Shown piece after piece: positions 8,284 through 17,024 of a DNA stretch of 64,000 nt. This DNA is from JBLNBN01 sp050260015. Lineage in GTDB: Bacteria; Bacteroidota; Ignavibacteria; Kapaibacteriales; UBA2268. The position numbers and the translations under genes are program-made. The notes beneath the pieces are model-generated. The model was not told the origin of the DNA and ran no database searches. It worked only from the letters and a program-made list of their open reading frames with translations. Numbering within the stretch: the stretch's first letter is position 1; the number at the start of each line of letters is the position of its first letter. The DNA lies in the NCBI GenBank assembly GCA_050260015.1, contig JBLNBN010000060.1, forward strand, positions 1 to 64,000, read 5' to 3'.

Positions 8284-9387
8284 ATGAGAAAGCATATATA
8301 CTTATTTAGTCTCGCATTGATAGCTTATTTATTCGCGGCGCCGCAAGCTTTAGAAGCAAAGGCGCGTAAGAGAGCATTTATAGAGCAATATACGAGCACA
8401 AAGTGCGGAACATGCGTCGACGGGTTCGTTATGATAAACGCTATACATTTGTCGCACCCCGACGAGGTAGTGAGCGCGAAGTTACATCTCTCCGATCCTA
8501 TGGAAATATCGGACGCGGAGAAGATATATAAACGCCTTAATCCCAACGCCCGACCTACCGCCACGATCGATAGAAATACTTATAATCCAAACGATAGCTC
8601 ACTCAATGTCGTTTATTGCAGCGGCTGGTATATGGCCGTAGAGCAAGCTCTAAAAATTCCGGCTATCGCTGATATCTCCGCAAAATTCAGTATAACTGAT
8701 TCTCGCACCTGCCTCTTAACTATTAAAGTATCGTTCGATTCAATTCCCGCCAGGAATATGGCTCTTAATTATTACATAATTGAGAACGACGTAACCGGCG
8801 GCGAAGCATATGACCAGGCAAATAGCTACGATAAGCTATCGGAACATGAATACTACAATAAAGGCAACCCGATAAAGGGATTCGTGCATCAAAAGGTAAT
8901 ACGCTACATCGGGGGCGACATTCGCGGCGTTCCGGGTTCATTACCTCCCTCGACGGAAATAACGGCTGGAAAAGTATATACGTTTACCCGGGAAGTCCCG
9001 CTGGATCTTGCATGGGACCCGAATAATCTATGCGTCGCAGCCATCGTCCAATATGACGATTCGGCGGATATTCGCGTCGATAACGCAGTCTATGCCGAAA
9101 AGGAACTTTCGGTTAACGATAATTCTTTAAACACAACCTCGCTGCGTATTTATCCTAACCCGGCGACCAATAGCGCTACGGCCCAGATTAATTTGCCCGA
9201 AGTCTCTCTTGGACGGCTCATACTCTATAATGCTCTGGGCGAACGAATAACCTACCTGGTCGGCAAAATAGGCGGCGGGGAGACGTTCGCGCCGCTGGAT
9301 TTGAGCGGGCTGGAGCCTGGGGCGTACTTCCTGGTATTGGAGTCCGACGCAGGTGTTGCAAAAGCTAATTTAAATATAATCAAATAA
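8284..9387 (+). CDS. Omp28-like CxxC surface protein with T9SS tail (1 of 3)
   Basis: The 367-aa protein has a signal peptide (about 1-25) and then an Omp28-related, thioredoxin-fold domain. The phrase AFIEQYTSTKCGTCVDG places a CxxC at C41-C44. The conserved middle includes NYYIIENDVTGG, YYNKGNPIKGFVHQKVIR and a DNAVYAEKE strand ending the domain. Residues from about 290 form a type A T9SS sorting domain (LRIYPNPATN, LDLSGLEPGAYFLVLE, final LNIIK). It should cross the inner membrane by Sec and the outer membrane by T9SS. Two paralogues follow directly. A thiol-redox role is plausible from the CxxC but unproven; Omp28 proteins have no settled function. ATG 8284 follows GGAATAGGAGT. Confidence 0.85.
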   Translation: MRKHIYLFSLALIAYLFAAPQALEAKARKRAFIEQYTSTKCGTCVDGFVMINAIHLSHPDEVVSAKLHLSDPMEISDAEKIYKRLNPNARPTATIDRNTYNPNDSSLNVVYCSGWYMAVEQALKIPAIADISAKFSITDSRTCLLTIKVSFDSIPARNMALNYYIIENDVTGGEAYDQANSYDKLSEHEYYNKGNPIKGFVHQKVIRYIGGDIRGVPGSLPPSTEITAGKVYTFTREVPLDLAWDPNNLCVAAIVQYDDSADIRVDNAVYAEKELSVNDNSLNTTSLRIYPNPATNSATAQINLPEVSLGRLILYNALGERITYLVGKIGGGETFAPLDLSGLEPGAYFLVLESDAGVAKANLNIIK

Positions 9388-9454
9388 TTATAAAGATCAA
9401 TTACAAAGCGCGGGACTGCCGGCAATAACTTTATTAAAGCGTAGAGGAATCGAA

Positions 9455-10564
9455 ATGAGAAAACATATGTTATATTTTGGTCTTGCTGTGATAGCATTTC
9501 TTCTAATTTCAAATGAGCAAGCATTATCCAACGCAACAAAACGAGTCTTCTTCCTGCAATTTACCGACGCCGGATGCGGCAATTGCGTCGATGGTACGGT
9601 AATTATGGACTCGCTGCTGGCTGATTACCCGGATCTATTAATCGGGGCAAAGTTACACGGTTCAGACTCGATGAGAATCGATGACGGCGAGATTTATTGG
9701 AATTACATTTATACCCATGCAATTCCCGCCGCGGCAGTTGATTTTAGGGATTACAATTATCCGTCCAATAATAAAGTTGGATTGGATCGCCCCTACTGGA
9801 AAAGGGCGGTGGATTCGGCCCTAAAGCTGCCTGCAATCGCTGATATAAAATGCGTTTACGAGATAAACGAACCGGGAGAATTAACACTCCAGTTGAGCGC
9901 TACTTTCAATGCGATACCCCAAGCCGATTTGGCCTTTAATTATTACGTTATTGAAAACGAAGTAACGGGCTCCGGCAAGGGATACGACCAGTCAAATTAC
10001 TATAACGACAAGGCCGGCCACCAGTATTATGGTAAGGGCAACCCAATCGTAAATTATGCGCATAAGAACGTTGTCCGGGCAGTCGGCGGCGGATTAAGGG
10101 GCATCGTTAGTTCTTTGCCGCCTGCGTCCGAATTAGAATTGAACGGGACGTACTCGTTTACAGATAAGATCAAGCTAAATCCCAACTGGAATAAAGATAA
10201 TCTTAAGATCGTCGGGGTATTGCAGCGCCAAGGCGACGACGACGTTATGATTGAAAATTCCGTATATGCCATAAAAGGGAAAATTAATTCCCTGGACGAT
10301 AACGCGGAAGGCGCGCAATTAACTGTGGCTCCTAATCCTGCCGGCGAGATAGTTTATGCGCATACTAACCTGCCGGGCGACTTAATAGTAACATTAACTC
10401 TTTATGACAGCTTTGGGAGCATAGCGGCCGAATATTCCAATTGCAGAATGGGAGCCGACTGCGGTACTTCAATTAATGTAAAGAGCCTTACGCCGGGCTT
10501 GTATTTATTAGTTCTCAAGTCGCAGGATATAAGTCTAAGTACGAGCTTAATTATAATTCGATGA
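9455..10564 (+). CDS. Omp28-like CxxC surface protein with T9SS tail (2 of 3)
   Basis: The 369-aa paralogue of the preceding gene has the same layout: signal peptide, RVFFLQFTDAGCGNCVDGT with CxxC at C41-C44, the NYYVIENEVTGSGKGYDQ segment, GKGNPIVNYAHKNVVRAVGG, and a C-terminal sorting domain (LTVAPNPAGE, VKSLTPGLYLLVLKS, ending LIIIR). It begins 67 bp after the first copy and is followed by the third 104 bp later. The dipeptide inside CxxC differs in each copy (GT, GN, GY), which often tunes redox potential in thioredoxin folds; whether it matters here is unknown. ATG 9455 has only a weak AG-rich leader (TAGAGGAATCGAA). Confidence 0.85.
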   Translation: MRKHMLYFGLAVIAFLLISNEQALSNATKRVFFLQFTDAGCGNCVDGTVIMDSLLADYPDLLIGAKLHGSDSMRIDDGEIYWNYIYTHAIPAAAVDFRDYNYPSNNKVGLDRPYWKRAVDSALKLPAIADIKCVYEINEPGELTLQLSATFNAIPQADLAFNYYVIENEVTGSGKGYDQSNYYNDKAGHQYYGKGNPIVNYAHKNVVRAVGGGLRGIVSSLPPASELELNGTYSFTDKIKLNPNWNKDNLKIVGVLQRQGDDDVMIENSVYAIKGKINSLDDNAEGAQLTVAPNPAGEIVYAHTNLPGDLIVTLTLYDSFGSIAAEYSNCRMGADCGTSINVKSLTPGLYLLVLKSQDISLSTSLIIIR

Positions 10565-10590
10565 AATAATTTTTGAACAATAAAAAATTA

Positions 10591-10620
10591 TTGCATTATT
10601 CCGAGAAAATTTGCTATAAT
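10591..10620 (+). promoter_or_regulatory. Candidate sigma70-like promoter before third Omp28 gene
   Basis: TTGCAT (10591-10596), 18-nt spacer, TATAAT (10615-10620) preceded by TTGC, about 49 bp upstream of the ATG at 10669. This is a good match to the general bacterial pattern and differs from the TAnnTTTG pattern seen elsewhere in the window, so it may be chance in AT-rich DNA. Confidence 0.35.
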
Positions 10621-10668
10621 TGCATTATAAACGTTCTAATATTTTTGAATAAGGTGGAGAGTTTAAGT

Positions 10669-13053
10669 ATGAGAAAGTTTTTATTCTCTTTTTGTTTTGC
10701 TCTGATGGCTTTATTCCTGGCTTCAAACGAGCCGGCCCAGGCAACGGCTAAGAAGCGCGTCTTTTTGGAGCAATATACCGGCGCGTGGTGCGGCTACTGC
10801 GTCGATGGTACGGTGAAGATGGACGATATACTGGCGGCGAAGCCCGACCAGGTGATAGGGGTTAAATTGCATGGGGGCGATCCCATGGAAATACCCGTTT
10901 TCGCGGAAGTCGACAACTTAGTCGGCATTACAGGATTCCCAATGGGCAGCGTCGACCGCATAGTGTTCAACGCGGGCGGGCAGCCTACAATCGGCCTCGA
11001 TCGCGGCTCCTGGGCCCAAGCGGTAGACATCGCGCTTCAGACGGCTGCCGTAGTAGATCTGAAAGCGACTTATATTCCGCTCGGCGGAAATGATTACACC
11101 ATTAACGTAATCGCTAAGTTCGACTCCAAACCCACGAAAGAAATGCGCCTCAACTTCTACGTAGTGGAAGACGACGTAACCGGGTCATCCGCGGCTTATA
11201 ATCAATCGAATTACTACGACAAAACAAGCGGGCACCCATACTACGGCAAAGGCAACCCAATCGTCGGGTACAAGCACCAGGCTGTCGTTAGGATGATCGG
11301 CGGCGGCGCGTTGGGCTTTGAAGGCTCGCTGCCCGATATCTCCGATATTGAAGTCGGCCAAACTTATTCTTTCTCCCGCAAGATCACTTTGGATCCTAAC
11401 TGGAACAAAAGCAAGATCAAATTCATTGGGATGGCCCAATTCAACTCCTCCAATCCGTTCGACGTTCACATCGACAATGTTGTTTACGCAACCCAGGAAG
11501 TCCTTAAATCGGAAGTTACAGGCACAAACGACGGATTATTTGTCCTGGGTAACGACGAGAATCATATAATTTCCGCTACGATTAAGAACACAACCAATCT
11601 TCCGATTGACTACAAAGTTCAAGCTCAAAAGTTAGCCGGCACCCCGTCGGATTGGACTGCTACATTTGACATCACTGAAACGACCTTTAGATTGCAGGGC
11701 AAGGAAAGCAAGACCGTGCAATTAACTATCGACCCTGGAACGACGCCGGGCATTGGCGGGTACTCTATCATCACTAAAGAAGTAGACAACGCCGAGTCCG
11801 CGCTTCCCAGCGTAATGGCGACAATCGTTTCGAAGGAAATTTCTTCGCTCTACGTAAACGACGACGCCGGAGTTAATTCTATACTCCCGGCTATGCAAAA
11901 GGCAGGCTATACTAAATTCGTAGAAGTCAAATCTTCAACTGTTGCGAAAATCAATACGACTTTACCGCAATTAAAGAATCTCGTTTGGGACGCTGCGGCT
12001 ACGGGCAAAGTTTCCTCGGAAGAAGCTACCTTCATCTCGAAGTATATTAACCGCGATGCAAACGTCGGTATATTTGCCTGCGGCGCTATGCACCTTTCGA
12101 AATCCGAGCTTAGCTCCGTTTTCGTAGACTTTGGCGTTAGCTATGTCAATGCTATTACTCAGGGAAAAACGACGGCGCTTATCGGCTATAGTAACGATCC
12201 CATTACTGATTCGTTCGACCAACCCATTCAGCTCATCTCTTACCTGCTTCCAGGTTTCGCTATTACTAATCCATCGAAGACCACCCCGATACTCAGGGTA
12301 AAAGCCGTCGATTCCGTAGTAGCGGTAAAAACGCAGTGGGATAACAGTCGCGGTCTTTTAGTCGGAATAACCCCGGCAATTATCACAAACGTATCCGCCC
12401 GCGAATCCTTCATTAAGAAGGCGATGGATTGGTTGATCCCCGCCGCTCCGAAGCCCGTAGTTTCGCTTAGCGTAACAACTTTGGACTATGGAAAAGTAAA
12501 GCTAAATACTCCCTCCATCAAAACGGTTGAAATCGAGAATAAGGGCGCTGCCGACTTAGTAATTCAGTCCATGACCTTTACGACCGCAGGCGTTTTCGAG
12601 CTTAACACCGCTGAGACATTTCCAAAAACAATCGTTCCCGGCGCTAAATTCGTAGCTGAAGTAAAATTTACTCCAACCGAAGCTAAAAAATACAACGCTA
12701 ATCTCGCTATAGTAACGAACGACCCCGTTAAGCCGAATTCAGCTGTCTCCCTTTGGGGCGAAGGCGAAAATACCGGCGTTTGGGAAGAGAATTTGCGCGG
12801 CGTCAGCCTGACCGTAACTCCTAACCCGGCTACTACGGAAGCTAAAGCAACGATTATCCTTCCGGAAAACGTTAACGCTAAGCTCTACGTGATCAATTCC
12901 GCAGGCGCTCGCGTCCTAAACGTTTCCGACGCTGTCTCGAACGGCGTTAGCGTGCTGCCTATTAATTTAAACGAATTAAATTCCGGCTCGTACTTCCTCG
13001 TACTGGACGTACGCGGCTCGCTCCTGAAGACGACGCTAAACGTAATACGTTAA
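10669..13053 (+). CDS. Large Omp28-like CxxC surface protein, HYDIN-like domain, T9SS tail (3 of 3)
   Basis: The product is 794 aa from ATG 10669 (AAGGTGGAGAG ahead); a longer frame from 10573 has no ribosome site and would bury the signal peptide. Domain order: signal peptide (1-27), Omp28/thioredoxin-fold region with AWCGYCVDGTVKMD (C41, C44), an Ig-like linker (TTNLPIDYKVQAQK), a Rossmann-like segment from about 415 to 600 (SLYVNDDAGVNSILPAMQ), a HYDIN-like sandwich (LDYGKVKLNTPSIKTVEIEN), and a T9SS type A sorting domain (LTVTPNPATTEA, LNELNSGSYFLVLDV, ending LNVIR). It is about twice the size of its two paralogues because of the central insertion. A strong terminator follows. Function unknown. 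Confidence 0.85.
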   Translation: MRKFLFSFCFALMALFLASNEPAQATAKKRVFLEQYTGAWCGYCVDGTVKMDDILAAKPDQVIGVKLHGGDPMEIPVFAEVDNLVGITGFPMGSVDRIVFNAGGQPTIGLDRGSWAQAVDIALQTAAVVDLKATYIPLGGNDYTINVIAKFDSKPTKEMRLNFYVVEDDVTGSSAAYNQSNYYDKTSGHPYYGKGNPIVGYKHQAVVRMIGGGALGFEGSLPDISDIEVGQTYSFSRKITLDPNWNKSKIKFIGMAQFNSSNPFDVHIDNVVYATQEVLKSEVTGTNDGLFVLGNDENHIISATIKNTTNLPIDYKVQAQKLAGTPSDWTATFDITETTFRLQGKESKTVQLTIDPGTTPGIGGYSIITKEVDNAESALPSVMATIVSKEISSLYVNDDAGVNSILPAMQKAGYTKFVEVKSSTVAKINTTLPQLKNLVWDAAATGKVSSEEATFISKYINRDANVGIFACGAMHLSKSELSSVFVDFGVSYVNAITQGKTTALIGYSNDPITDSFDQPIQLISYLLPGFAITNPSKTTPILRVKAVDSVVAVKTQWDNSRGLLVGITPAIITNVSARESFIKKAMDWLIPAAPKPVVSLSVTTLDYGKVKLNTPSIKTVEIENKGAADLVIQSMTFTTAGVFELNTAETFPKTIVPGAKFVAEVKFTPTEAKKYNANLAIVTNDPVKPNSAVSLWGEGENTGVWEENLRGVSLTVTPNPATTEAKATIILPENVNAKLYVINSAGARVLNVSDAVSNGVSVLPINLNELNSGSYFLVLDVRGSLLKTTLNVIR

Positions 13054-13071
13054 GCGGAACTTTACAAAAAG

Positions 13072-13113
13072 AATCTTCCGTCCGCCGCTCGCGGGCGGAA
13101 GATTTTTATTTTT
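13072..13113 (+). terminator. Intrinsic terminator after the Omp28 cluster
   Basis: A 14-bp stem (13072-13085 with 13091-13104, one G-U pair) closes a 5-nt loop and is followed by a T-rich run TTATTTTTTT. Confidence 0.9.
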
Positions 13114-13143
13114 TTACCCGGCAAAGAAATTATGAGCGTTTGT

Positions 13144-13176
13144 TTTCGTTTAAGAGTGAATTAAATATTATATTTG
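13144..13176 (+). promoter_or_regulatory. Candidate Bacteroidota-type promoter for ftsY
   Basis: TATATTTG at 13169-13176 is a full TAnnTTTG match. The upstream box is imperfect: TTTC at 13144-13147 with a 21-nt spacer. It lies about 30 bp before the ftsY ATG, right after the terminator of the previous unit. Confidence 0.45.
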
Positions 13177-13206
13177 CAAAATCTTTTTATAAAAAACAGG
13201 AAAATC

Positions 13207-14343
13207 ATGGCTCTCGATTTTTTCAAAAAATTCAGGGAAAAAATTTCAGAAGGCGCTAAGAAGATTTCTGAAAGCGTAGATAAAGCGACTGAAAAAGTAA
13301 GCGAAAGCGTTAGCGCGGCGATGGAAAGCGCCGGCGAAGCGTTTAAGTCGGCCGCTGATGCGCTTCGCTTCGATCGCCTGAAAGAAGGTTTAACTAAAAC
13401 GCGTAAGTCCTTTTCCGACAGTCTCAAATCAATACTTGGCGTAGGAAGGAAAATTGACGAATCGTTATTATCTGATATAGAGGAAATTCTAATCACTGCC
13501 GATATCGGCATAAATACTACTGAAAGAATCATTGAATCTCTTCGAATTCGCGTCAAGAAAGAAGGATTTGAAAATGCGGAAGACGTCTACGATCTGCTCA
13601 AGGACGAGCTTCACAACATCCTGATCCAATCCCCCTCGAAGGAAAGCGACGCGGAGTATAAAACCGACGATACAAATAAACCCCATACGATATTAGTAAT
13701 TGGCGTCAACGGCGTAGGTAAGACTACGACGATTGGGAAGCTGGCTTACAATTACAAGAAGGCCGGCAAGCAAGTAATGATCGGCGCAGCGGACACATTC
13801 CGGGCTGCGGCGAACGAACAGCTCGAGATCTGGGCCGAACGCGCCGGGGTTTCCATAGTACAGCAAGCGCAGGGCGCGGATCCTGCCGCAGTGGTATTCG
13901 ATACGCTGAAATCCGCCCAGAACCAGGGAAAGGACGTCGTAATTATCGACACAGCGGGCAGACTACATAATAAAACAAATTTGATGAGCGAGCTTGAAAA
14001 GATTTCCCGCGTAATGAAAAAGCTAAAAGCCGACGCCCCGGACGACGTATATCTCGTTTTGGACGCTACGACCGGGCAAAACGCCATTGTGCAAGCGAAA
14101 GAATTCATGAAGGTGGCTAATATTACCGGGATAGTCCTTACTAAGCTCGACGGCACCGCTAAGGGCGGCGTAGTTATTCCCATAGCGGACGAATTAAAAA
14201 TACCAGTTCGATATATCGGGGTCGGCGAAAAGATCGACGACTTGCAACCCTTCGATCCAACGGCTTTTATCGAAGCTATGTTCGATTTGGAACCTACAGC
14301 TTTAAACAATAATTTAGAAAGCGACCTAAATAAAAGAGATTGA
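13207..14343 (+). CDS. ftsY: Signal recognition particle receptor FtsY
   Basis: SRP GTPase that docks ribosome-nascent-chain complexes to the inner membrane. The 378-aa product has a short charged N-terminal region (residues 1-60, Lys/Glu/Ser-rich, probably an amphipathic membrane-targeting segment), the helical N domain, then the G domain: GVNGVGKTTTIGKLA (G1), DTFRAAANEQLEIWAERAGV (insertion box), DTAGRLHNKTNLMSEL (G3), TKLDGTAKGG (G4). ATG 13207 is preceded by AGGAAAA; an earlier in-frame ATG at 13174 is part of the promoter region. Its stop TGA overlaps the TTG start of the next gene, implying translational coupling. Confidence 0.96.
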   Translation: MALDFFKKFREKISEGAKKISESVDKATEKVSESVSAAMESAGEAFKSAADALRFDRLKEGLTKTRKSFSDSLKSILGVGRKIDESLLSDIEEILITADIGINTTERIIESLRIRVKKEGFENAEDVYDLLKDELHNILIQSPSKESDAEYKTDDTNKPHTILVIGVNGVGKTTTIGKLAYNYKKAGKQVMIGAADTFRAAANEQLEIWAERAGVSIVQQAQGADPAAVVFDTLKSAQNQGKDVVIIDTAGRLHNKTNLMSELEKISRVMKKLKADAPDDVYLVLDATTGQNAIVQAKEFMKVANITGIVLTKLDGTAKGGVVIPIADELKIPVRYIGVGEKIDDLQPFDPTAFIEAMFDLEPTALNNNLESDLNKRD

Positions 14344-16589
14344 AATTTAAAATAGCACAAATTGCGGTTGGAATATTCATAACTCTATCGGTCGCCGTAC
14401 AAACCGCGCGCGCCGATACCGCCTTGCCATATTCCTACAAGATACAATCGAGCGCGGACGGCGGGTTCCTTTTACCCGCAGGCGACGGTTCGCTTTTCTA
14501 TTTCATTAAATCGAATTGGGCGCTTTCCAACCAGACGATATACAGCCAAAAAGGTCCCGGCGGCGGAAATCGCCGCGGATTGAGCCTCGGCGACGTCGTC
14601 GTGCTGGCTTCGTCCGTACGCGGCTCTAACCTGCAACTTTTGCTGCTAGAGAAATCCATAGTCAAGTATTCGGAGTTTAATCCTAAGCTGGAGCTAATCA
14701 GGCAGATTACTTTGCCTATCCAAATCGCAGCTCAAACTAACGCGGGCATTTTAGCGGGCGCCTCCGGGACATTTATTTCCGTCGGCGGGGAGCTATTTGG
14801 AATTGCCAACGATAGCGGCGAGCCGCGCGATCTAGGCCGCGCCGAGACTATATCCGTATTTAATCAGAATGGCAAAACCTATGTCGGGACTTTGGAGGGA
14901 ACGGAGAACTTTTCCATCTTCACAGTAATATTTCCTGATGGAAAACGCGAGCGCGCGAACTTCGACGCAGTGGAGAGTTCGCGACTGCTTTCGCAGGGCA
15001 GGTATTTTGCGGCCGTTTTCTCCCCTGACGGGCAACGATCGGTCGCTAAAATATACGATGTAAAAGGAAGAAAATTTGTCTCATCGCTCTGGGCGGATTG
15101 CGGAAGCTCCTCGATAGCTATCTGCGAATCCGACGACGGCTTAAAGCTATACGCGCTTCAGTATTCCGGCGGAAATTATTCAATGCGTTATATAAAAGCG
15201 AGCATGGCCCAGAGCGATAACGCCTGGTCCGAAACTGCGCTGCCGCATGAGTTTATCGAGCCCTTCGGGCTTTGGTATCTCGACGGAAGGCTTATTGCTC
15301 TCTTTCGTAACGGGTTAGTTACGTTTACTCCCGCCGGGAAAATACTATCCCTGGACTATGTGCCGTTGAGCGAATATATTTACGAAGCGCCGTCGGTCTT
15401 TACAGGCATCGACCTACTAACTCTCTCTACGGAAAGGGGATCCATTACTCTCGCAGGCGAAAGGAACCCTTTGTGGCGGGTCAATTCTTTCGTGGATAGG
15501 GGCGGTAAGTTCTTGCTGCCCGGCATATTGCTGCTCTCCACTATCTTATTCGTTCAGCTTTACAGGCATGAGAAGAGGCTGCTTGCAACCATCGTCGAGG
15601 CTCCTTCAAGCGGTATCCTGATGGCGATCAACGGGCGCGGAGCCGTTCAGGAAATGAACGAAGGCGCCAGGAAGCTGCTGGGGATAAGCTCCGCAGTGCC
15701 GACAATGCGAAAGTACACGAGCTACTTCGCATTGGAGCACACTCAACCTATCCTATCTTTAATCGAAAAAGCCCTCGTCGAGAGAAATTCGTTTACGGAA
15801 CGGCTGGCGATTGAAACCCCTACGGAAATTCGGGAAGTAATTTTTACTCTGACTATCATTAAAAATATATTCAATTCCTACCGGGGAATAGTGCTGGCCG
15901 GGTTCGATATTACCGAGCAAATCGAAAGAAAAAGGCTGTATAACTGGGCGCAGCTGGCTCACGACATGCAGACGAACCTTTCCACGATAAAGCTCAACGC
16001 CGAGCAAATAAGCGCCGATGGAAGCTCGCAGAATATATCCCGACGCAGTAAAATAATTTACCAGGCGAATTTGCTTATACAGCGCGTACGGGACATCGTT
16101 ACGGTCGGGCGCAGCGACAAATTAGAGATGTCCGACTCCGTCGCGTTCGAGATCTGCTACGCCGCCCGCGGCGAGTTTGACGAATCGATGTTCCCGGGAG
16201 TAGTGTTCGAGGTGGAGCCGGCGCCCTTCATGGTGAGGTGCGACAGGCAAAAGATGCAGCGCGCCATACGTAACGCCATTGAAAACGCTATACGAGCTCT
16301 CCCCGAGGGGAAGGGGAAAATCACTCTTAAAGCGGAAACGGATAGGGAATTCGCTTACTTTTCCATTATAGACAACGGCGTCGGCATGGACGATGCCGTG
16401 AAGGCAAAAATGCTGACTCCCTACTTCACAACGTCGCAGGGCAAGGGCGGCTTTGGCATAGGCACGACTATAATGCAGCACGTAGCCGAACTGCACAAAG
16501 GCAAGATATTAATCAACTCGGTAAAGAACTACGGCTCGGAGATAATATTCAAAATACCCCAGAAAAGGGAGAGAAAAAGTGGGCAATAG
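14340..16589 (+). CDS. Sensor histidine kinase with periplasmic propeller-like domain and PAS
   Basis: The 749-aa protein starts at TTG 14340, which overlaps the ftsY stop in TTGA. Order of parts: signal peptide/TM (1-25), an extracytoplasmic beta-rich region of about 350 residues with propeller-like repeats, TM at about 390-408 (FLLPGILLLSTILFVQLYR), PAS (about 420-525), a HisKA-like helix with phospho-acceptor H541 in LAHDMQTNLSTIKLNAEQIS, and a HATPase_c domain (NAIENAIRAL, DNGVGMDD, GKGGFGIGTTIMQHV). The H-box reads HDMQTNL rather than the common HELRTPL. No response regulator is adjacent. The stop lies inside ruvX, so ftsY, this gene and ruvX look like one operon. Confidence 0.85.
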   Translation: MKFKIAQIAVGIFITLSVAVQTARADTALPYSYKIQSSADGGFLLPAGDGSLFYFIKSNWALSNQTIYSQKGPGGGNRRGLSLGDVVVLASSVRGSNLQLLLLEKSIVKYSEFNPKLELIRQITLPIQIAAQTNAGILAGASGTFISVGGELFGIANDSGEPRDLGRAETISVFNQNGKTYVGTLEGTENFSIFTVIFPDGKRERANFDAVESSRLLSQGRYFAAVFSPDGQRSVAKIYDVKGRKFVSSLWADCGSSSIAICESDDGLKLYALQYSGGNYSMRYIKASMAQSDNAWSETALPHEFIEPFGLWYLDGRLIALFRNGLVTFTPAGKILSLDYVPLSEYIYEAPSVFTGIDLLTLSTERGSITLAGERNPLWRVNSFVDRGGKFLLPGILLLSTILFVQLYRHEKRLLATIVEAPSSGILMAINGRGAVQEMNEGARKLLGISSAVPTMRKYTSYFALEHTQPILSLIEKALVERNSFTERLAIETPTEIREVIFTLTIIKNIFNSYRGIVLAGFDITEQIERKRLYNWAQLAHDMQTNLSTIKLNAEQISADGSSQNISRRSKIIYQANLLIQRVRDIVTVGRSDKLEMSDSVAFEICYAARGEFDESMFPGVVFEVEPAPFMVRCDRQKMQRAIRNAIENAIRALPEGKGKITLKAETDREFAYFSIIDNGVGMDDAVKAKMLTPYFTTSQGKGGFGIGTTIMQHVAELHKGKILINSVKNYGSEIIFKIPQKRERKSGQ

Positions 16590-17019
16590 AGATGATTTAA
16601 AAGGAAAGAGAATAGTAGCTTTCGATTTTGGTATAAAGAGAATTGGGGTAGCCGTTACTGACGATTTTCATATTACTGTCTCCACGCGCGATACGCTTTC
16701 GAACGACGACAAGCTTTGGTCCAATATCGAAAAGCTCTTCGAATTCGAGCGCCCGGGCGCGGTTTTAGTCGGCATGCCGGTGCGCGAGGACGGGGTGGAG
16801 AGCGAAGTAATGCTCGCGATAAAAAAATTTGAATCGGAGATTAAATTAAAATTTAACTTACCCGTTTATGAATACGACGAAGCCTTTTCAAGCGTCGAAG
16901 CTAAAAAACTAATGTTGGAAGTCGGCTGCAAAAAATCCCGGCGACAAAAAAAAGGCTCTACGGACAGATTTGCCGCCGCATTAATACTGCGGGGCTTTTT
17001 ACAAGAAATCGACGGTTAA
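16579..17019 (+). CDS. ruvX: Putative Holliday junction resolvase / pre-16S rRNA nuclease RuvX (YqgF)
   Basis: RNase H-fold nuclease of 146 aa. Conserved acidic sites are visible in DFGIKRIGVAVTD, the YDEAFSS segment (family usually DERLTT) and TDRFAAALILRGFL; VLVGMPV is the central strand. The start is GTG 16579 with GGGAGAGAAAAA ahead, 11 bp inside the upstream kinase gene, implying coupling. In other bacteria YqgF processes 16S rRNA and/or resolves junctions; which applies here cannot be told. Confidence 0.9.
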   Translation: MGNRDDLKGKRIVAFDFGIKRIGVAVTDDFHITVSTRDTLSNDDKLWSNIEKLFEFERPGAVLVGMPVREDGVESEVMLAIKKFESEIKLKFNLPVYEYDEAFSSVEAKKLMLEVGCKKSRRQKKGSTDRFAAALILRGFLQEIDG

Positions 17020-17024
17020 TACTA

